Assembly (NCBI GenBank): GCA_964519985.1
Contig: CAZFMF010000001.1
Coordinates: forward strand, 62,001 to 126,000
Length of the DNA stretch: 64,000 bases
Reading direction: 5' to 3'
DNA from: JAIEOG01 sp964519985
Lineage (GTDB): Bacteria; Bdellovibrionota; FAC87; UBA2466
Part shown: in pieces, positions 1 to 8,900 of the stretch
Position numbering within the stretch: position 1 is the stretch's first letter
Layout of the letters: every line of letters starts with the position of its first letter
The notes under the pieces: model-generated
Seen by the model: only the letters and a program-made list of their open reading frames with translations
Databases searched by the model: none
Told to the model about the DNA's origin: nothing
Made by a program: the position numbers and the translations under genes

Positions 1-1221
1 ATGGCTTACATCGTAGTGGTGAACCCGATGATCTTGTCGTCGGGAACGGGGATGTCGTTTTCGGGAACCCTGACCGCGACGGTGCTCGTCGCGTTTTCCA
101 TGACTTTGCTCATGGGCCTGTACGCTCAGCTACCCTTCGCGGTCGCGCCGGGGATGGGTGTGAACGCCTTTTTTGCTCTGAGCCTCATTGTCGGGCGGGG
201 CATTCCGTGGCCGATCGCGCTGGGGATGGTTTTCTGGGCGGGCGTGCTCTTTGTCGTTATCTCCATCACGCCGTTGCGGGTGCGCATTGCTCAAGCGATC
301 CCCCACAACCTGCGTTTTGCCGCGGCGACGGGGATTGGAATCTTTCTCACTTTTATTGGCTTGAAGAACGCAGGCTTTATCGCCTCCGATCCCGTGACGC
401 TGCTCAAGCTCGGGACTCTGAACGCCAAAAGCCTGCTTACGCTCATGGGGCTTGCGATCATGGTGGTAATGATGCGGAGGAAAAACCCCTTCGCATTTTT
501 GACCGGAATTTTTGCCGTCACGCTGGCCGCCGCGGCGTTGGGCTGGGTGGCTTGGCCGACGAAATGGGTGGAGTGGCCGGATTTCCGTTCGGTCTTCTTC
601 CAGCTCGATATTGTCGGCTCCCTGAATTTCGCGCTGCTGCCGGCGATTCTGGCCGTACTTTTTACCGACCTTTTTGATTCCATTTCGACTTTCGTCGGCG
701 TTTCCCATGCCACCGGTCTCGTCGACAAACGGGGTGAACCGCTTCGTTTGAAAGAAGGGTTACTCGTCGATGCCTTCGCGACAATGGGGGCCGGTCTGTT
801 CGGGAGTTCGTCGGGAACCGCCTACATCGAAAGCGCCGCCGGCATCGAGGCGGGCGGGCGCACCGGTTGGACCTCCATTTTCACCGCGCTTTGTTTTCTG
901 CCGTGTTTTTTCTTGGCGCCCATTGCCGCGGTGGTGCCGGACTACGCCACTGCGCCCGTGCTGATCGTCGTCGGCGGTTTGATGTTTCGATCGGTGAAAG
1001 AATTGAAGCTGGAAAAGATGGAAGACCTGATTCCGGCGTTTCTCACCGTGCTACTCATTCCGCTAACTTTTTCCATCACCCAGGGGGTGCTTTGGGGATT
1101 GGTTTCGCACACCCTTTTCTATCTCTTGGCGGGGCGGCGGCGGGAGATTTCGCCGATGCTCGGTGCCTTAGCGTTAGTTTGCTTGGCGTTATTGATCGTG
1201 GAGAACGGCAGCTGGCGTTAG
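1..1221 (+). CDS. NCS2/AzgA-type purine permease (5' end cut by window)
   Basis: A multi-pass inner-membrane protein that most likely imports purine bases (adenine, guanine or hypoxanthine) with protons. The visible 406 residues begin with TMAYI-like text (MAYIVVVNPMIL), which in AzgA-type permeases lies about 25-30 residues inside the protein, so the true start is upstream of the window. Further family features are APGMGVNAFF near residue 50 and a glycine/serine-rich GSSSGTAYIESAAGIEAGGRTG segment near 268-288, followed by hydrophobic helices to the C-terminus. The stop overlaps the stop of the convergent methyltransferase-like gene by 4 bp. Family assignment is firm; the exact purine specificity is inferred. 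Confidence 0.85.
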   Translation: MAYIVVVNPMILSSGTGMSFSGTLTATVLVAFSMTLLMGLYAQLPFAVAPGMGVNAFFALSLIVGRGIPWPIALGMVFWAGVLFVVISITPLRVRIAQAIPHNLRFAAATGIGIFLTFIGLKNAGFIASDPVTLLKLGTLNAKSLLTLMGLAIMVVMMRRKNPFAFLTGIFAVTLAAAALGWVAWPTKWVEWPDFRSVFFQLDIVGSLNFALLPAILAVLFTDLFDSISTFVGVSHATGLVDKRGEPLRLKEGLLVDAFATMGAGLFGSSSGTAYIESAAGIEAGGRTGWTSIFTALCFLPCFFLAPIAAVVPDYATAPVLIVVGGLMFRSVKELKLEKMEDLIPAFLTVLLIPLTFSITQGVLWGLVSHTLFYLLAGRRREISPMLGALALVCLALLIVENGSWR

Positions 1222-1907
1222 ACTTTGCTAAAGAGCACACCCAAGCGCGGACGACTTTGGGTGGCATCCGGACCTGGCTTCCACTCCGCCGATTGGAGAG
1301 GAGCGAGCCCGGCATCTAATGCGAAGCGCACACTCAGTTCGAGCTCCTCGGGCGTGGGGCTGCTGACTAGCATCAGTCCACCCGGGATCAACTTTTCGGC
1401 CGCATGTTGGAAGATCGCTTCGGGCCGTAGCACTTTCAAAGGTAATCCCCACGCTAAAACCGAGCGGGCTTTCACGAAGGGATGGAGCAGTAAGATGCAA
1501 TCCAGCCCGGATTTCCATTTGAGAAAATCCATCGCGTGAAATTCCGCTTGGGGTACTTGGGCGGCGTAAAACTCGCCGTATTGCCGCCGGGTGCGCAGAT
1601 TGCTCAGGCGGCGGTACGCATCGATCTCAATCCCGTGCAATGCGGGCTCCCAACCGCGCGCGCGAAAGAAACTATCGAGGGCGGGCGCTAGGAAGAAATT
1701 TCGGCAGCCGACATCCGCGATGGTTAAGAACGCATGTTCCTCGGTCGGGGCGGGCCAATCAAAACGTTCAAGGAAGGCGATCACCTCATTGGCGAGCTGA
1801 GTGTCGGCGGGGAGTGCAGTCAGTCCGGTGTTTCGGAGCGGGGTGCTCAGAACCCGGCGCAGAGTGAAGTCGAACTGATTCCGAAAACTCCAGATGGCTT
1901 CGCGCAC
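1218..1907 (-). CDS. Class I SAM-methyltransferase-like protein
   Basis: A 229-residue soluble protein. Residues around 62-75 (IADVGCRNFFLAPAL) look like the glycine-containing SAM-binding motif I of a Rossmann methyltransferase, with an acidic residue after the next strand (GIEIDAYRRL) as expected for ribose binding. The C-terminal half has PGGLMLVSSPTPEE, typical of the late strands of the fold. Substrate unknown. The start is a GTG; no strong ribosome binding site is seen, so the N-terminus is uncertain. It converges on the permease gene and is divergent from the aminotransferase gene only 37 bp away. Confidence 0.55.
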   Translation of the reverse strand: MREAIWSFRNQFDFTLRRVLSTPLRNTGLTALPADTQLANEVIAFLERFDWPAPTEEHAFLTIADVGCRNFFLAPALDSFFRARGWEPALHGIEIDAYRRLSNLRTRRQYGEFYAAQVPQAEFHAMDFLKWKSGLDCILLLHPFVKARSVLAWGLPLKVLRPEAIFQHAAEKLIPGGLMLVSSPTPEELELSVRFALDAGLAPLQSAEWKPGPDATQSRPRLGVLFSKV

Positions 1908-1944
1908 GTTTCCATTTTAGCCCAATCCGGGTAAGGTTTCCGCC

Positions 1945-2820
1945 ATGAAGAATGTCGCATCGCTCAATGGGAAAATCCAACCGCTCGACGAATGCCGCGT
2001 CTCTCCAATGGATCGCGGCTACCTCTTCGGCGACGGCGTTTACGAGGTGATCCACCTCTACAATGGTCGGCCGTACCTCCTGCACCGGCATATGGCGCGC
2101 CTGAGCCGGAGTCTGGACGAGTTGCGTATTGGGCCCTGCGACTTACAAGCTTTGGAAGGCCGCATCGGGGCGTTGGTGGAGGCCTCCACGGTACGCGATG
2201 GACTGATCTACTTGCAGATCACCCGGGGCGTCTATCCGGTGCGCAGCCACGCGTACGATCCGTCGCCCGAAGAGCGTATCGGAGCGCCGACGGAGTTTCT
2301 CTTCGTGTCGGCGGCGAAAGATCTTCCCGGCGAAGCCTACGCTCAAGGTTGTAAGGCGGTGACCTTTGATGATTTGCGGTGGCAGCGGTGCGATATCAAA
2401 TCGCTCAACCTCCTCGGTAATGTGATGGCCGCGCAGTACGCCAAAGAGCGCGGGGCGACGGAGGCGATTCTCATTGGTCGCGACGGAAAGGTGATGGAGG
2501 GATCGCACACTTCGGTTTTTTGGATTCGCGAAGGAGTGCTGCAAACCAATCCGCTGACCGACAACGTGCTTCCGTCGATCACGCGCAGCGAGGTGATCTC
2601 TCTGGCCGCAAAGATCGGAGTTCCGTTTGAGGAGAGCTATTTGACCCGGCCGGAATTGTATTTATGCGATGAAGTTTTTATCACCGGCACGATGACCCAG
2701 GTGATGGGCGTGAGTGAAATCGACGGGAAGAAAATCGGGTCGGGCGCGCAGGGGCCGCTCACCGAGAAGCTGCACGAGGCTTTTGATCAGGAATTGGAGG
2801 CCTTTGCCGGGGATGATTAA
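1945..2820 (+). CDS. dat: D-amino-acid (D-alanine) aminotransferase
   Basis: A PLP-dependent class IV aminotransferase of 291 residues that should interconvert D-alanine and 2-oxoglutarate with pyruvate and D-glutamate, feeding D-amino acids to peptidoglycan. The N-terminus carries NGKIQPLDECRVSPMDRGYLFGDGVYEVI, the signature of D-alanine transaminases; the PLP lysine is probably in CDIKSLNLLGNV near residue 154; EAILIGRDGKVMEGSHTSVF and a late TGTMTQVMGV complete the family pattern. Branched-chain aminotransferase and aminodeoxychorismate lyase share the fold, but the start motif favours Dat. The stop overlaps that of the convergent TolR-like gene by 3 bp. Confidence 0.85.
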   Translation: MKNVASLNGKIQPLDECRVSPMDRGYLFGDGVYEVIHLYNGRPYLLHRHMARLSRSLDELRIGPCDLQALEGRIGALVEASTVRDGLIYLQITRGVYPVRSHAYDPSPEERIGAPTEFLFVSAAKDLPGEAYAQGCKAVTFDDLRWQRCDIKSLNLLGNVMAAQYAKERGATEAILIGRDGKVMEGSHTSVFWIREGVLQTNPLTDNVLPSITRSEVISLAAKIGVPFEESYLTRPELYLCDEVFITGTMTQVMGVSEIDGKKIGSGAQGPLTEKLHEAFDQELEAFAGDD

Positions 2821-3326
2821 CGGGGGACTACGGCTAAGTTGATATTGCGGAAACCCGCCATCTGAGCGGTGGAGACGATACGGCGGATGGCACCGTAGGC
2901 TACGGTTTGATCGGCGACGATATTGACGTAGCCTTCCTTATTGTGGAGTTTGACGAGCCAATTCTTCACCGTGTCGTTGATGAGCGGGCCACGCGCGATC
3001 GTATTGACGTCGGAAAGTACGACTTCTTCGGACCCCGGGGCGGCATCCTGCCCGTATACTTTGTCGGCCGCGATTTGTAGGGTGACGGCTTTCTTCGGCT
3101 CATCCACCGTCTTGGCTTGGGGCAGGGAAATACCGTGTTCCAACTTCACCCATTCTTCGACGCTCTGATTATTGGTGAGGAGGAAAATCACCAGGATGGC
3201 GAACATGTCGACCATCGAGGTGAGCGAGAGAGAAACCGCCGCGACTTTCTTGGTTTGTTCGTGGGCCTTGTGCTTCCGATTCACCGAAAGCTGGCTGATT
3301 TTGAGTCGGGCTTTCTGAAGGGGCAT
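2817..3326 (-). CDS. ExbD/TolR-family motor protein (second of two)
   Basis: A 169-residue protein with a basic cytoplasmic N-terminus, a single membrane helix around residues 36-55 (SLTSMVDMFAILVIFLL) that contains the conserved aspartate of ExbD/TolR/MotB proteins, and a periplasmic domain ending in QMAGFRNINLAVVPR. With a TolQ-type partner it should form a proton-driven motor in the inner membrane. It is the third gene of a minus-strand set (TolQ, TolR1, TolR2), 6 bp downstream of TolR1. One TolQ with two TolR proteins is the composition of the Myxococcus AglRQS gliding motor; that parallel is inference. Confidence 0.85.
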   Translation of the reverse strand: MPLQKARLKISQLSVNRKHKAHEQTKKVAAVSLSLTSMVDMFAILVIFLLTNNQSVEEWVKLEHGISLPQAKTVDEPKKAVTLQIAADKVYGQDAAPGSEEVVLSDVNTIARGPLINDTVKNWLVKLHNKEGYVNIVADQTVAYGAIRRIVSTAQMAGFRNINLAVVPR

Positions 3327-3332
3327 TTCAAA

Positions 3333-3791
3333 TCACTCCGTGCTCAGGGCGACCGTGGGGAGGCCGCCTTCTTTCAAAGTGTCGATAGCGCGCACCACTT
3401 CGCCGTACGGCACGCTGTCGTCGGCCGAGACGCCACCGGAATTTACCTTTTGTTCCGCTACCGCCCCTTGCGTGAGTTTGAGCAGCCCTTCGCGATCGAA
3501 GACCTTATCGCGTAGCCCGAGCGAGGCGGGCAGCTTGCCGGCTTTCGCCGGCCACTGGAGCTGATAGCCCTGCTTGGTGATCCGCACATCCACACGCTGA
3601 GGCGGTTCTTTGCTGGCGGTTGAGCGAACCCCTTTTTTCGATTCGACCGCCGCCTGCATCGACGCAATCTGCACCCAGCAAGCGCCCAGCAGCAGAAAGA
3701 GTACGAGCGAGGAGAGCAAGTCGATAAACGGAACGAGGTTCAGCTCGACGTTTAATCCTCCGTCGCCGCCGGGTGTTGAGACGCCGCCCAT
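3333..3791 (-). CDS. ExbD/TolR-family motor protein (first of two)
   Basis: A 152-residue protein with the membrane helix near residues 19-38 (VPFIDLLSSLVLFLLLG), containing the conserved channel aspartate, followed by a basic periplasmic linker and a TolR-like C-terminal fold ending in TLKEGGLPTVALSTE. It differs clearly from its neighbour TolR2, so the two are ancient paralogs, not a recent duplication. The start overlaps the stop of the TolQ gene at base 3791, indicating translational coupling. Expected role: stator subunit using proton flow to drive an envelope machine. Confidence 0.85.
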   Translation of the reverse strand: MGGVSTPGGDGGLNVELNLVPFIDLLSSLVLFLLLGACWVQIASMQAAVESKKGVRSTASKEPPQRVDVRITKQGYQLQWPAKAGKLPASLGLRDKVFDREGLLKLTQGAVAEQKVNSGGVSADDSVPYGEVVRAIDTLKEGGLPTVALSTE

Positions 3792-4456
3792 TAGGCCGCC
3801 TCCGCCTCGTCACCACCCACGCCGAATCGCTCGCGGTTGGCGATGATGAAGTTCAGCGTTCGGATACTGACTTCGTTGATATCTTCAATAATGTGCTGCG
3901 CCCGGCTATGCAGGAAGGCGTACGCCAGCACCGCGGGTACGGCCACAATCAGACCGAATGCGGTACAGTGCATCGCTTCGGCGATACCGGCCGTTAGCTT
4001 GGCGGCTTTCGTCGCGGCGTCGGCATTGGCGACGGCGGCGAAAGAGATAATCAAACCGGAAATCGTTCCGAGCAGACCGACCAGGGTTGCGACGTTGCCG
4101 AACACGGCGAGGAAGCCAATGCCCTTTTCGATCTTAGGCGATTCGATCATCGCGCCTTCATCGAGCGCCGCTTGGATCTCCGCGTCAGTACCGCGGTTCA
4201 CTAGCTTAATCAGACAAGCTTTGATGACCTTGGACAAGGGCGCGGGGTTCTGGTCGCAGACCACGAGCATCCCTTCCAAGTCGCCCTTGAGCAGATAGGT
4301 CGTTAGGCTCTTAAAGAAATGTTCCTTGTTGAGATTCATCTTGAAGTAGAGCTGATAAACGCGCTCCCCCACGATGTACGTACACGCAATGCCGAGCAGC
4401 AAAATGGGGTGCATCCCCGCGCCGCCTTCACGATAGGCAGTAATTAGGCCTCCCAC
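3791..4456 (-). CDS. MotA/TolQ/ExbB proton channel protein
   Basis: A 221-residue inner-membrane protein. A first helix lies at about residues 17-35 (HPILLLGIACTYIVGERVY), followed by a cytoplasmic stretch and two helices in GIGFLAVFGNVATLVGLLGTISGLI and HCTAFGLIVAVPAVLAYAFL, the classic MotA_ExbB domain with its conserved LGT and glycine/alanine pattern. It should form a pentameric channel around TolR dimers. The start is GTG with a strong AAGGAGG site just upstream. An inverted repeat GGCGCG-TAA-CGCGCC lies in the leader (4470-4484). It heads the TolQ-TolR1-TolR2 operon. Confidence 0.9.
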   Translation of the reverse strand: MGGLITAYREGGAGMHPILLLGIACTYIVGERVYQLYFKMNLNKEHFFKSLTTYLLKGDLEGMLVVCDQNPAPLSKVIKACLIKLVNRGTDAEIQAALDEGAMIESPKIEKGIGFLAVFGNVATLVGLLGTISGLIISFAAVANADAATKAAKLTAGIAEAMHCTAFGLIVAVPAVLAYAFLHSRAQHIIEDINEVSIRTLNFIIANRERFGVGGDEAEAA

Positions 4457-4563
4457 AGGTCCTCCTTAGGGCGCGTAACGCGCCGGATTACAATCAGTTA
4501 ACAAGGTTTGAAGCAAAACCAGAAAAGCTAAAGATTTCAGGCAAGACTGCCGAACCGTAAGGC

Positions 4564-6369
4564 ATGAGCGAAAGACCTAAGATAGCCTTTGGTCTGTACT
4601 TTCTGATTGTAGCAGCGATCGGATTGTTTGGCGAGACCACGGTCAACGCGGCCAGCGACAATGGTTTGCCGCAATCCGTCTCGGCGCCGGTCAACCAAAA
4701 TCCGTCGTGGCAGCACACGCGCGCGTCGCTCATTTTCGATCCGGAGAGCAAGAAATACTTCATCGGCGGCAACGCCAAGTTCATGCTGCGTCAGACTCAA
4801 GACAGCAGCATCATCGATCGCATTGAAGTCAGCGTCGATGGCGGTGAGTACTTCGAATACAAAGATGGCATCGCGCTTCAAAACGAAGGCAAGCACACCA
4901 TCAAGTTCCGCGCCATCAACCCAGTGAACAACTGGTCGCCGGTGCAATTCGTCGAGCTCTTCCTCGACTTGACCGCTCCGTCCACGGAAACCAAGTTTGA
5001 GGAAGGCAAGTTTTGGTACACCAAAGACGACAGCTCCGGGAAGGCGCAGGAAGGTAAAGACATTTACGCGGGTCTGGGTTCCTCGGTGAGTTTCCTGGCT
5101 CAGGACAACCTCTCGGGTGTGGCGAAAATTGAATATAGCTGGGAGTCGGAAACGGCTTTCATGCCCTATAGCAAACCGATTCTGATCGATAAGCCGGGCA
5201 AGCGCGTGCTGTTCTACCGTTCAACCGATCGCGTGGGCAACGCGGAGCCCATTCAAAAGGTGACCTTCATTGCCGATGGTCAGGCGCCCAATTCCGAGTT
5301 GGATATCTCGGGCGGCCCGCTGAAGCCGACGACGATCAATGGCGTGGGTTATCTCAGTACGCGCGATAGCATCTCGTTCGCGGTGAAGGCCTCGGATACC
5401 GAGTCTGGCGTCCGGGAAATGAACGTGAGTGTCGACGGTAAGGCGCCGGTCCGCTACCTGAAGCCGATTTTCTTCCTGCAGGAAGGCCCGCACACCCTGA
5501 CCTATTTCTCCGAAGATAACGTCGGCAACCGCGAGCAGCCGAAAACGCTTTCCGTCTATTCGATCTCCACGGCGCCGCGCAGTTCGGCTACCACTGTGGG
5601 CAAAGTCATCAATAAGGGCGGGATCAACTACGCGCGCCGCGACCTAAAGCTGAAACTGTCGGCGGGGGAAAACGCCGTGGGTCTCGACCATATCGAGTAC
5701 CGCATCGACCCTAATCCTGAGTTCACGATGTACGTCGAACCGCTGAAGCTCGACAAAATGGGTGAAAACAGCGTCGTCTACCGCTCGGTGGATCGCGCCG
5801 GTAACATCGAACCGTCCCGCAACTTCCGCGTCGTCGTCACGGAGTCCGCGCCCGAGACGAAGGTAGAAACCAGTCAGCCGCTCGTGATTCGCGACGGCAT
5901 CACCTACTCGCCTTCACCCAACACGGTGACTTTGAAACCCGAAGGCAACGGGGTGGGCGTTGAGTCGACGATGATGAGTATCAATGACGGTCCGTTCACG
6001 GCCTATAAGGGACCGATCGCGATTTCCGCCGAACAGCGCATTTACAAGATTAGTTTCAAAAGCATTGATGAATTGGGCAACGAAGAATCCCCTAAGACCG
6101 TGACCTATCATATGATCGGCACGGCTCCGATGGTGGATCTCTTCGTGTCCGACGGGGTTAATCTCCAAGAGCAAGTTCGCACGGACTACTTCGACCGGCC
6201 CGGTACGGGCACCCTCTACAACGGCAAGCGCGGCGTCGCCTCGCAACCGCAAAACGATCCGAATCAGCCGGTGGGCGCGACTTCGGAATCCGCTCCAGCT
6301 GCCGGCGTCGTTCCGAGCGCCGCTCCTGCGAAACGTGCGACGCCCAAAGGCAAAAAGGGCCCGCAGTAG
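4564..6369 (+). CDS. Secreted Ig-like (OmpL47-type) repeat protein
   Basis: A 601-residue exported protein: a hydrophobic signal peptide (about residues 1-28, FGLYFLIVAAIGLFGETTVNA) followed by about five repeats of roughly 95-100 residues. Each repeat contains text like IEYSWE..F..Y..PI.....G...L.YRSTDRVGNAEP, the pattern of OmpL47-type/chitobiase-like beta-sandwich domains. The C-terminal ~60 residues are low-complexity (Ala, Pro, Lys rich). The gene is divergent from the TolQ-TolR operon and sits inside the Glt-like locus, so it may be the periplasmic or surface part of that machine; this is inference. A short TAAGG precedes the ATG. Confidence 0.7.
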   Translation: MSERPKIAFGLYFLIVAAIGLFGETTVNAASDNGLPQSVSAPVNQNPSWQHTRASLIFDPESKKYFIGGNAKFMLRQTQDSSIIDRIEVSVDGGEYFEYKDGIALQNEGKHTIKFRAINPVNNWSPVQFVELFLDLTAPSTETKFEEGKFWYTKDDSSGKAQEGKDIYAGLGSSVSFLAQDNLSGVAKIEYSWESETAFMPYSKPILIDKPGKRVLFYRSTDRVGNAEPIQKVTFIADGQAPNSELDISGGPLKPTTINGVGYLSTRDSISFAVKASDTESGVREMNVSVDGKAPVRYLKPIFFLQEGPHTLTYFSEDNVGNREQPKTLSVYSISTAPRSSATTVGKVINKGGINYARRDLKLKLSAGENAVGLDHIEYRIDPNPEFTMYVEPLKLDKMGENSVVYRSVDRAGNIEPSRNFRVVVTESAPETKVETSQPLVIRDGITYSPSPNTVTLKPEGNGVGVESTMMSINDGPFTAYKGPIAISAEQRIYKISFKSIDELGNEESPKTVTYHMIGTAPMVDLFVSDGVNLQEQVRTDYFDRPGTGTLYNGKRGVASQPQNDPNQPVGATSESAPAAGVVPSAAPAKRATPKGKKGPQ

Positions 6370-6672
6370 TCGTCACGGATTATCCTCCTCCGCCCATTCG
6401 CCGGACTCTCGATCGCGCTTTATCCGTCACGTGACGGACAACTTTTCCCGGATGGTGTCGATACGACTTCTGCCGTTTGACTCCGGCGCCGGAGTCAAAG
6501 TGTTTTGAACTCTTCGAGCTATCGGTGACGGCGGTGATGGACGGTCAGAATGTTCTCGTCTACCACGAATTCCTGCAGTCCGACGTGACCCAAGTGGTCG
6601 AAGTTCGATACGTGAAGCAGCCCTAGGCTCCATTTGATTCCTTCGCCTTAAGCTGTTAATCCCTAGCGGCCG
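6370..6672 (+). other. 303-bp gene-less stretch with two palindromes and a possible gene remnant
   Basis: No complete gene is seen. The stretch holds a 16-bp palindrome around CGTCACGTGACG (6423-6438) and a copy of the ACTCCGGCGCCGGAGT repeat (6476-6499). One plus-strand frame is open from about 6435 to the TAG at 6625-6627, passing through the repeat and ending in protein-like text (ELSVTAVMDGQNVLVYHE). It lacks a convincing start or ribosome binding site and could be a decayed gene end or chance. Confidence 0.5.
6476..6499. repeat. Intergenic palindrome, copy 1 (24 bp)
   Basis: A perfect 24-bp palindrome with core ACTCCGGCGCCGGAGT flanked by TTTG and CAAA. Its sequence is identical to copy 2 at 55907-55930. 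It lies in the spacer between the Ig-like repeat gene and the next secreted protein, not next to a stop codon. It could fold as an RNA hairpin with almost no loop, a DNA cruciform, or bind a dimeric protein. Confidence 0.9.
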
Positions 6673-7635
6673 ATGAAAAACACTCTGTTCGCCCTACTGC
6701 TTTGGGGCTCATTTTGCTGTTCTCCCACCGCGTATCCCTGCGCCTCGAAGCTAGTCGAACGCCCTCCCGAACGGGTGGTGCTTTGGCAAGGGACCATCCC
6801 CGCTTTGCGTTTTAATCGAAAACTGATGCGCCTTCGGGCCGGCGATACCGTGGTTTTTGGCGACGGTACCGAGTTCACCCTAGGCGCTAAAGAGTACGGA
6901 AATCCGGATGAGGATTACGGGATCTCTTTCCAGATGCAGGAAGGGGTGGCGCTTTGGATTCCGTTTCTAACCGACAATCCGACTTCGGTAAGGGCATTCC
7001 TTCGCGAGCGTCAGCAACTGGTTTCTTATGGCACCGACTTCCAAAAGCTTTCTCGAAAACTCGGCGAGTACGAAATTCCCCGGCGTAAAATTCGGGTAGC
7101 GGGGTATGAATGTCAGTACTTCCTGATTGATGCGATGCCGGCGAACGCGTTCTCACTCATGGACTTCCTGAACCCGAAAAAGCTGAAGGAGCTGCATCCG
7201 CGCACGCGCGCTCAAGTCGAGAAGGAGCTCTTTGCGTTTGCGAAGCGGGCGGCGCCATTTCGGCAGATTGGCTTGGATGATGGAACCCGCAATCTCTACT
7301 ACGCGCCCGGGTGGGGATGGTTTTTGCGCGAGTTTACCGGCTACAACGAAATGTTTGAGGCCCGCGATTCTTCGACGCCGGTGCCCTTTATTTTCTCCGG
7401 TGATTTCCGGCGAGGGTTTAGTTTGACCATTGAAGGTTTCGCGGCCGCCGAGTCAGAGCGGTTGGCCAGGTCTTATCCGGGCAAGGCTTCCATTTTCAAT
7501 CCGGATGCGGGGCGCATTTTTCTCGAGCTGGAAAAGGTTATCCGCGCGGCTCGGCGTAGCCTTTACGGTGCGAAGAATGGGGTGAGTTGGGATCGGCCAA
7601 CCGAGTTCGGAAGGTTGCTCGAGGGTGACGGCTAA
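6673..7635 (+). CDS. Exported protein of unknown function
   Basis: A 320-residue protein with a signal peptide (MKNTLFALLLWGSFCCSPTAYPCAS, cleavage near residue 24). The mature part is mixed alpha/beta with no motif I recognise; it includes conserved-looking text such as RVAGYECQYFLIDAMPANAF. It converges with the AgmX-like gene, overlapping its stop by 4 bp, and lies inside the Glt-like locus, so it may be an accessory part of that system. No ribosome binding site is obvious before the ATG. Function unknown. Confidence 0.6.
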   Translation: MKNTLFALLLWGSFCCSPTAYPCASKLVERPPERVVLWQGTIPALRFNRKLMRLRAGDTVVFGDGTEFTLGAKEYGNPDEDYGISFQMQEGVALWIPFLTDNPTSVRAFLRERQQLVSYGTDFQKLSRKLGEYEIPRRKIRVAGYECQYFLIDAMPANAFSLMDFLNPKKLKELHPRTRAQVEKELFAFAKRAAPFRQIGLDDGTRNLYYAPGWGWFLREFTGYNEMFEARDSSTPVPFIFSGDFRRGFSLTIEGFAAAESERLARSYPGKASIFNPDAGRIFLELEKVIRAARRSLYGAKNGVSWDRPTEFGRLLEGDG

Positions 7636-8900
7636 AACCGAGTTCCGCCCGATTCAAAAACGAACGGATAATCCACTTTCACCATCGCGTTGCCCTTCGG
7701 GCGGGGGAAGGTCCAGCTCTTCACTTCCTGGGCGATGCAGTTGTTCACGGCGTTGTTCTTCATCGTGTCTTCCATGAGCGTGCTGGAAACCACATTGCCT
7801 TCGACGCCGATGGTAAATTGCACCGTCACTTTGCCGGCGAGACCGGGGACGAAATTCAGCTGGCGTTCGTAGCAGAGGCGAATGCGGTCCTGACGGCGGC
7901 GCACAATCTGATCGATGACTTGGCGATCGAGGCCCGCGCCCCCTTCACCCGCAACGCCGCCGAGCGTATTGCCCGTTCCGCTCACTAACCCCGAATTCCC
8001 GGCGAGTCCAAGCTGTCCGGTTCCCGAAAGCTTTCCTTCCCCCGCGCCTTGGGTGGCGCCCAAGCTGGCCTTTGCTGTATTAGCGTTGGCGGCGGCGGTG
8101 GAGGAGAAGCTGGTTGTGGGCCCTTCCATCGCTACGTCGCGATTTTGCACCGCGGGCGCCGAAACATTTGCGCCGATAGACGATAGGTTGCTGACTAAGC
8201 TACCGAGATCCGCATTTTTCAAGGTCTCGGCGGCCGAAGGCGGCTTCGGCGCTTCTTGCGCGACGACCGGCGACCCGGCGGCGGGCGGAGCCGCGTCGGC
8301 CGGCGGTGCATCGTTGTTTTTGGGACGTAAGATTTTGGGCGGAATGATCTCGACGATGCGCTCGGGCGGCTTCTCTTCTTCCGGCGGCGCGACTTCGGGC
8401 ACGGTGAAAAGCGTGAACAGCAGAATCATTGAAACCGAGACGGCCGCGGTGAAGATTGCGCCCCGGGTATCGAGCACGATGGGGCGCGGAACGAGGCTGA
8501 ATTCCTTCGACCAGGTGATTTCGAAGCTGACGTAGCCCACCACGATGCTGGCGGTGTCTTCACTGCTCATCCGAAATTTGAACAAGCCGTCGGCGGTTTT
8601 CTCGGTGCCGGGCGCAGCACGAAGCTTTTCCAGCGTCTGTAGTTTTCCGCCGACCCGAACATGGCCTTCCATCTTCGCCGTAAAGCAAAGTTCGGCCGAG
8701 CCGTCGGGGTTGCATTTTAGAAGGGGGAGCTGATTGAGGCCGGTGGTCTTGCCGAGATCGATCACGAACGATGAACCCGCCGCCCGGCCGATCGTGACCG
8801 GCTCATTCTTATCGCAGATAACGGTATCGTAGAGAATATCGCCCCAATAGACGCGGACGATGAGACTAGAACTTCCCTGCTCCTTGGACGATCTCTTCAT
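7632..8900 (-). CDS. FHA-like / TonB-like AgmX-PglI C-terminal domain protein
   Basis: A 422-residue single-pass inner-membrane protein. The N-terminal ~100 residues look FHA-like (VTIGRAAGSSFVID near 36-49). A membrane helix lies near residues 147-167 (FTAAVSVSMILLFTLFTVP). A Pro/Ala-rich and then Gly/Ser-rich periplasmic linker follows, and a C-terminal AgmX/PglI TonB-like domain covers about 325-422 (IVRRRQDRIRLCYERQL, GKVTVQFTIGVEGNV, SWTFPRP). This order resembles the GltG/GltJ proteins that couple the Myxococcus gliding motor to the outer envelope. It overlaps the upstream small secreted gene by 35 bp in the same operon. The role as energy transducer is inferred. Confidence 0.8.
   Translation of the reverse strand: MKRSSKEQGSSSLIVRVYWGDILYDTVICDKNEPVTIGRAAGSSFVIDLGKTTGLNQLPLLKCNPDGSAELCFTAKMEGHVRVGGKLQTLEKLRAAPGTEKTADGLFKFRMSSEDTASIVVGYVSFEITWSKEFSLVPRPIVLDTRGAIFTAAVSVSMILLFTLFTVPEVAPPEEEKPPERIVEIIPPKILRPKNNDAPPADAAPPAAGSPVVAQEAPKPPSAAETLKNADLGSLVSNLSSIGANVSAPAVQNRDVAMEGPTTSFSSTAAANANTAKASLGATQGAGEGKLSGTGQLGLAGNSGLVSGTGNTLGGVAGEGGAGLDRQVIDQIVRRRQDRIRLCYERQLNFVPGLAGKVTVQFTIGVEGNVVSSTLMEDTMKNNAVNNCIAQEVKSWTFPRPKGNAMVKVDYPFVFESGGTRF

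Noticed and set aside
207..677. Long frames opposite or out of phase with the permease and many other genes
   Set aside because: High G+C shadow frames; arginine- and proline-rich, without signals or family motifs.
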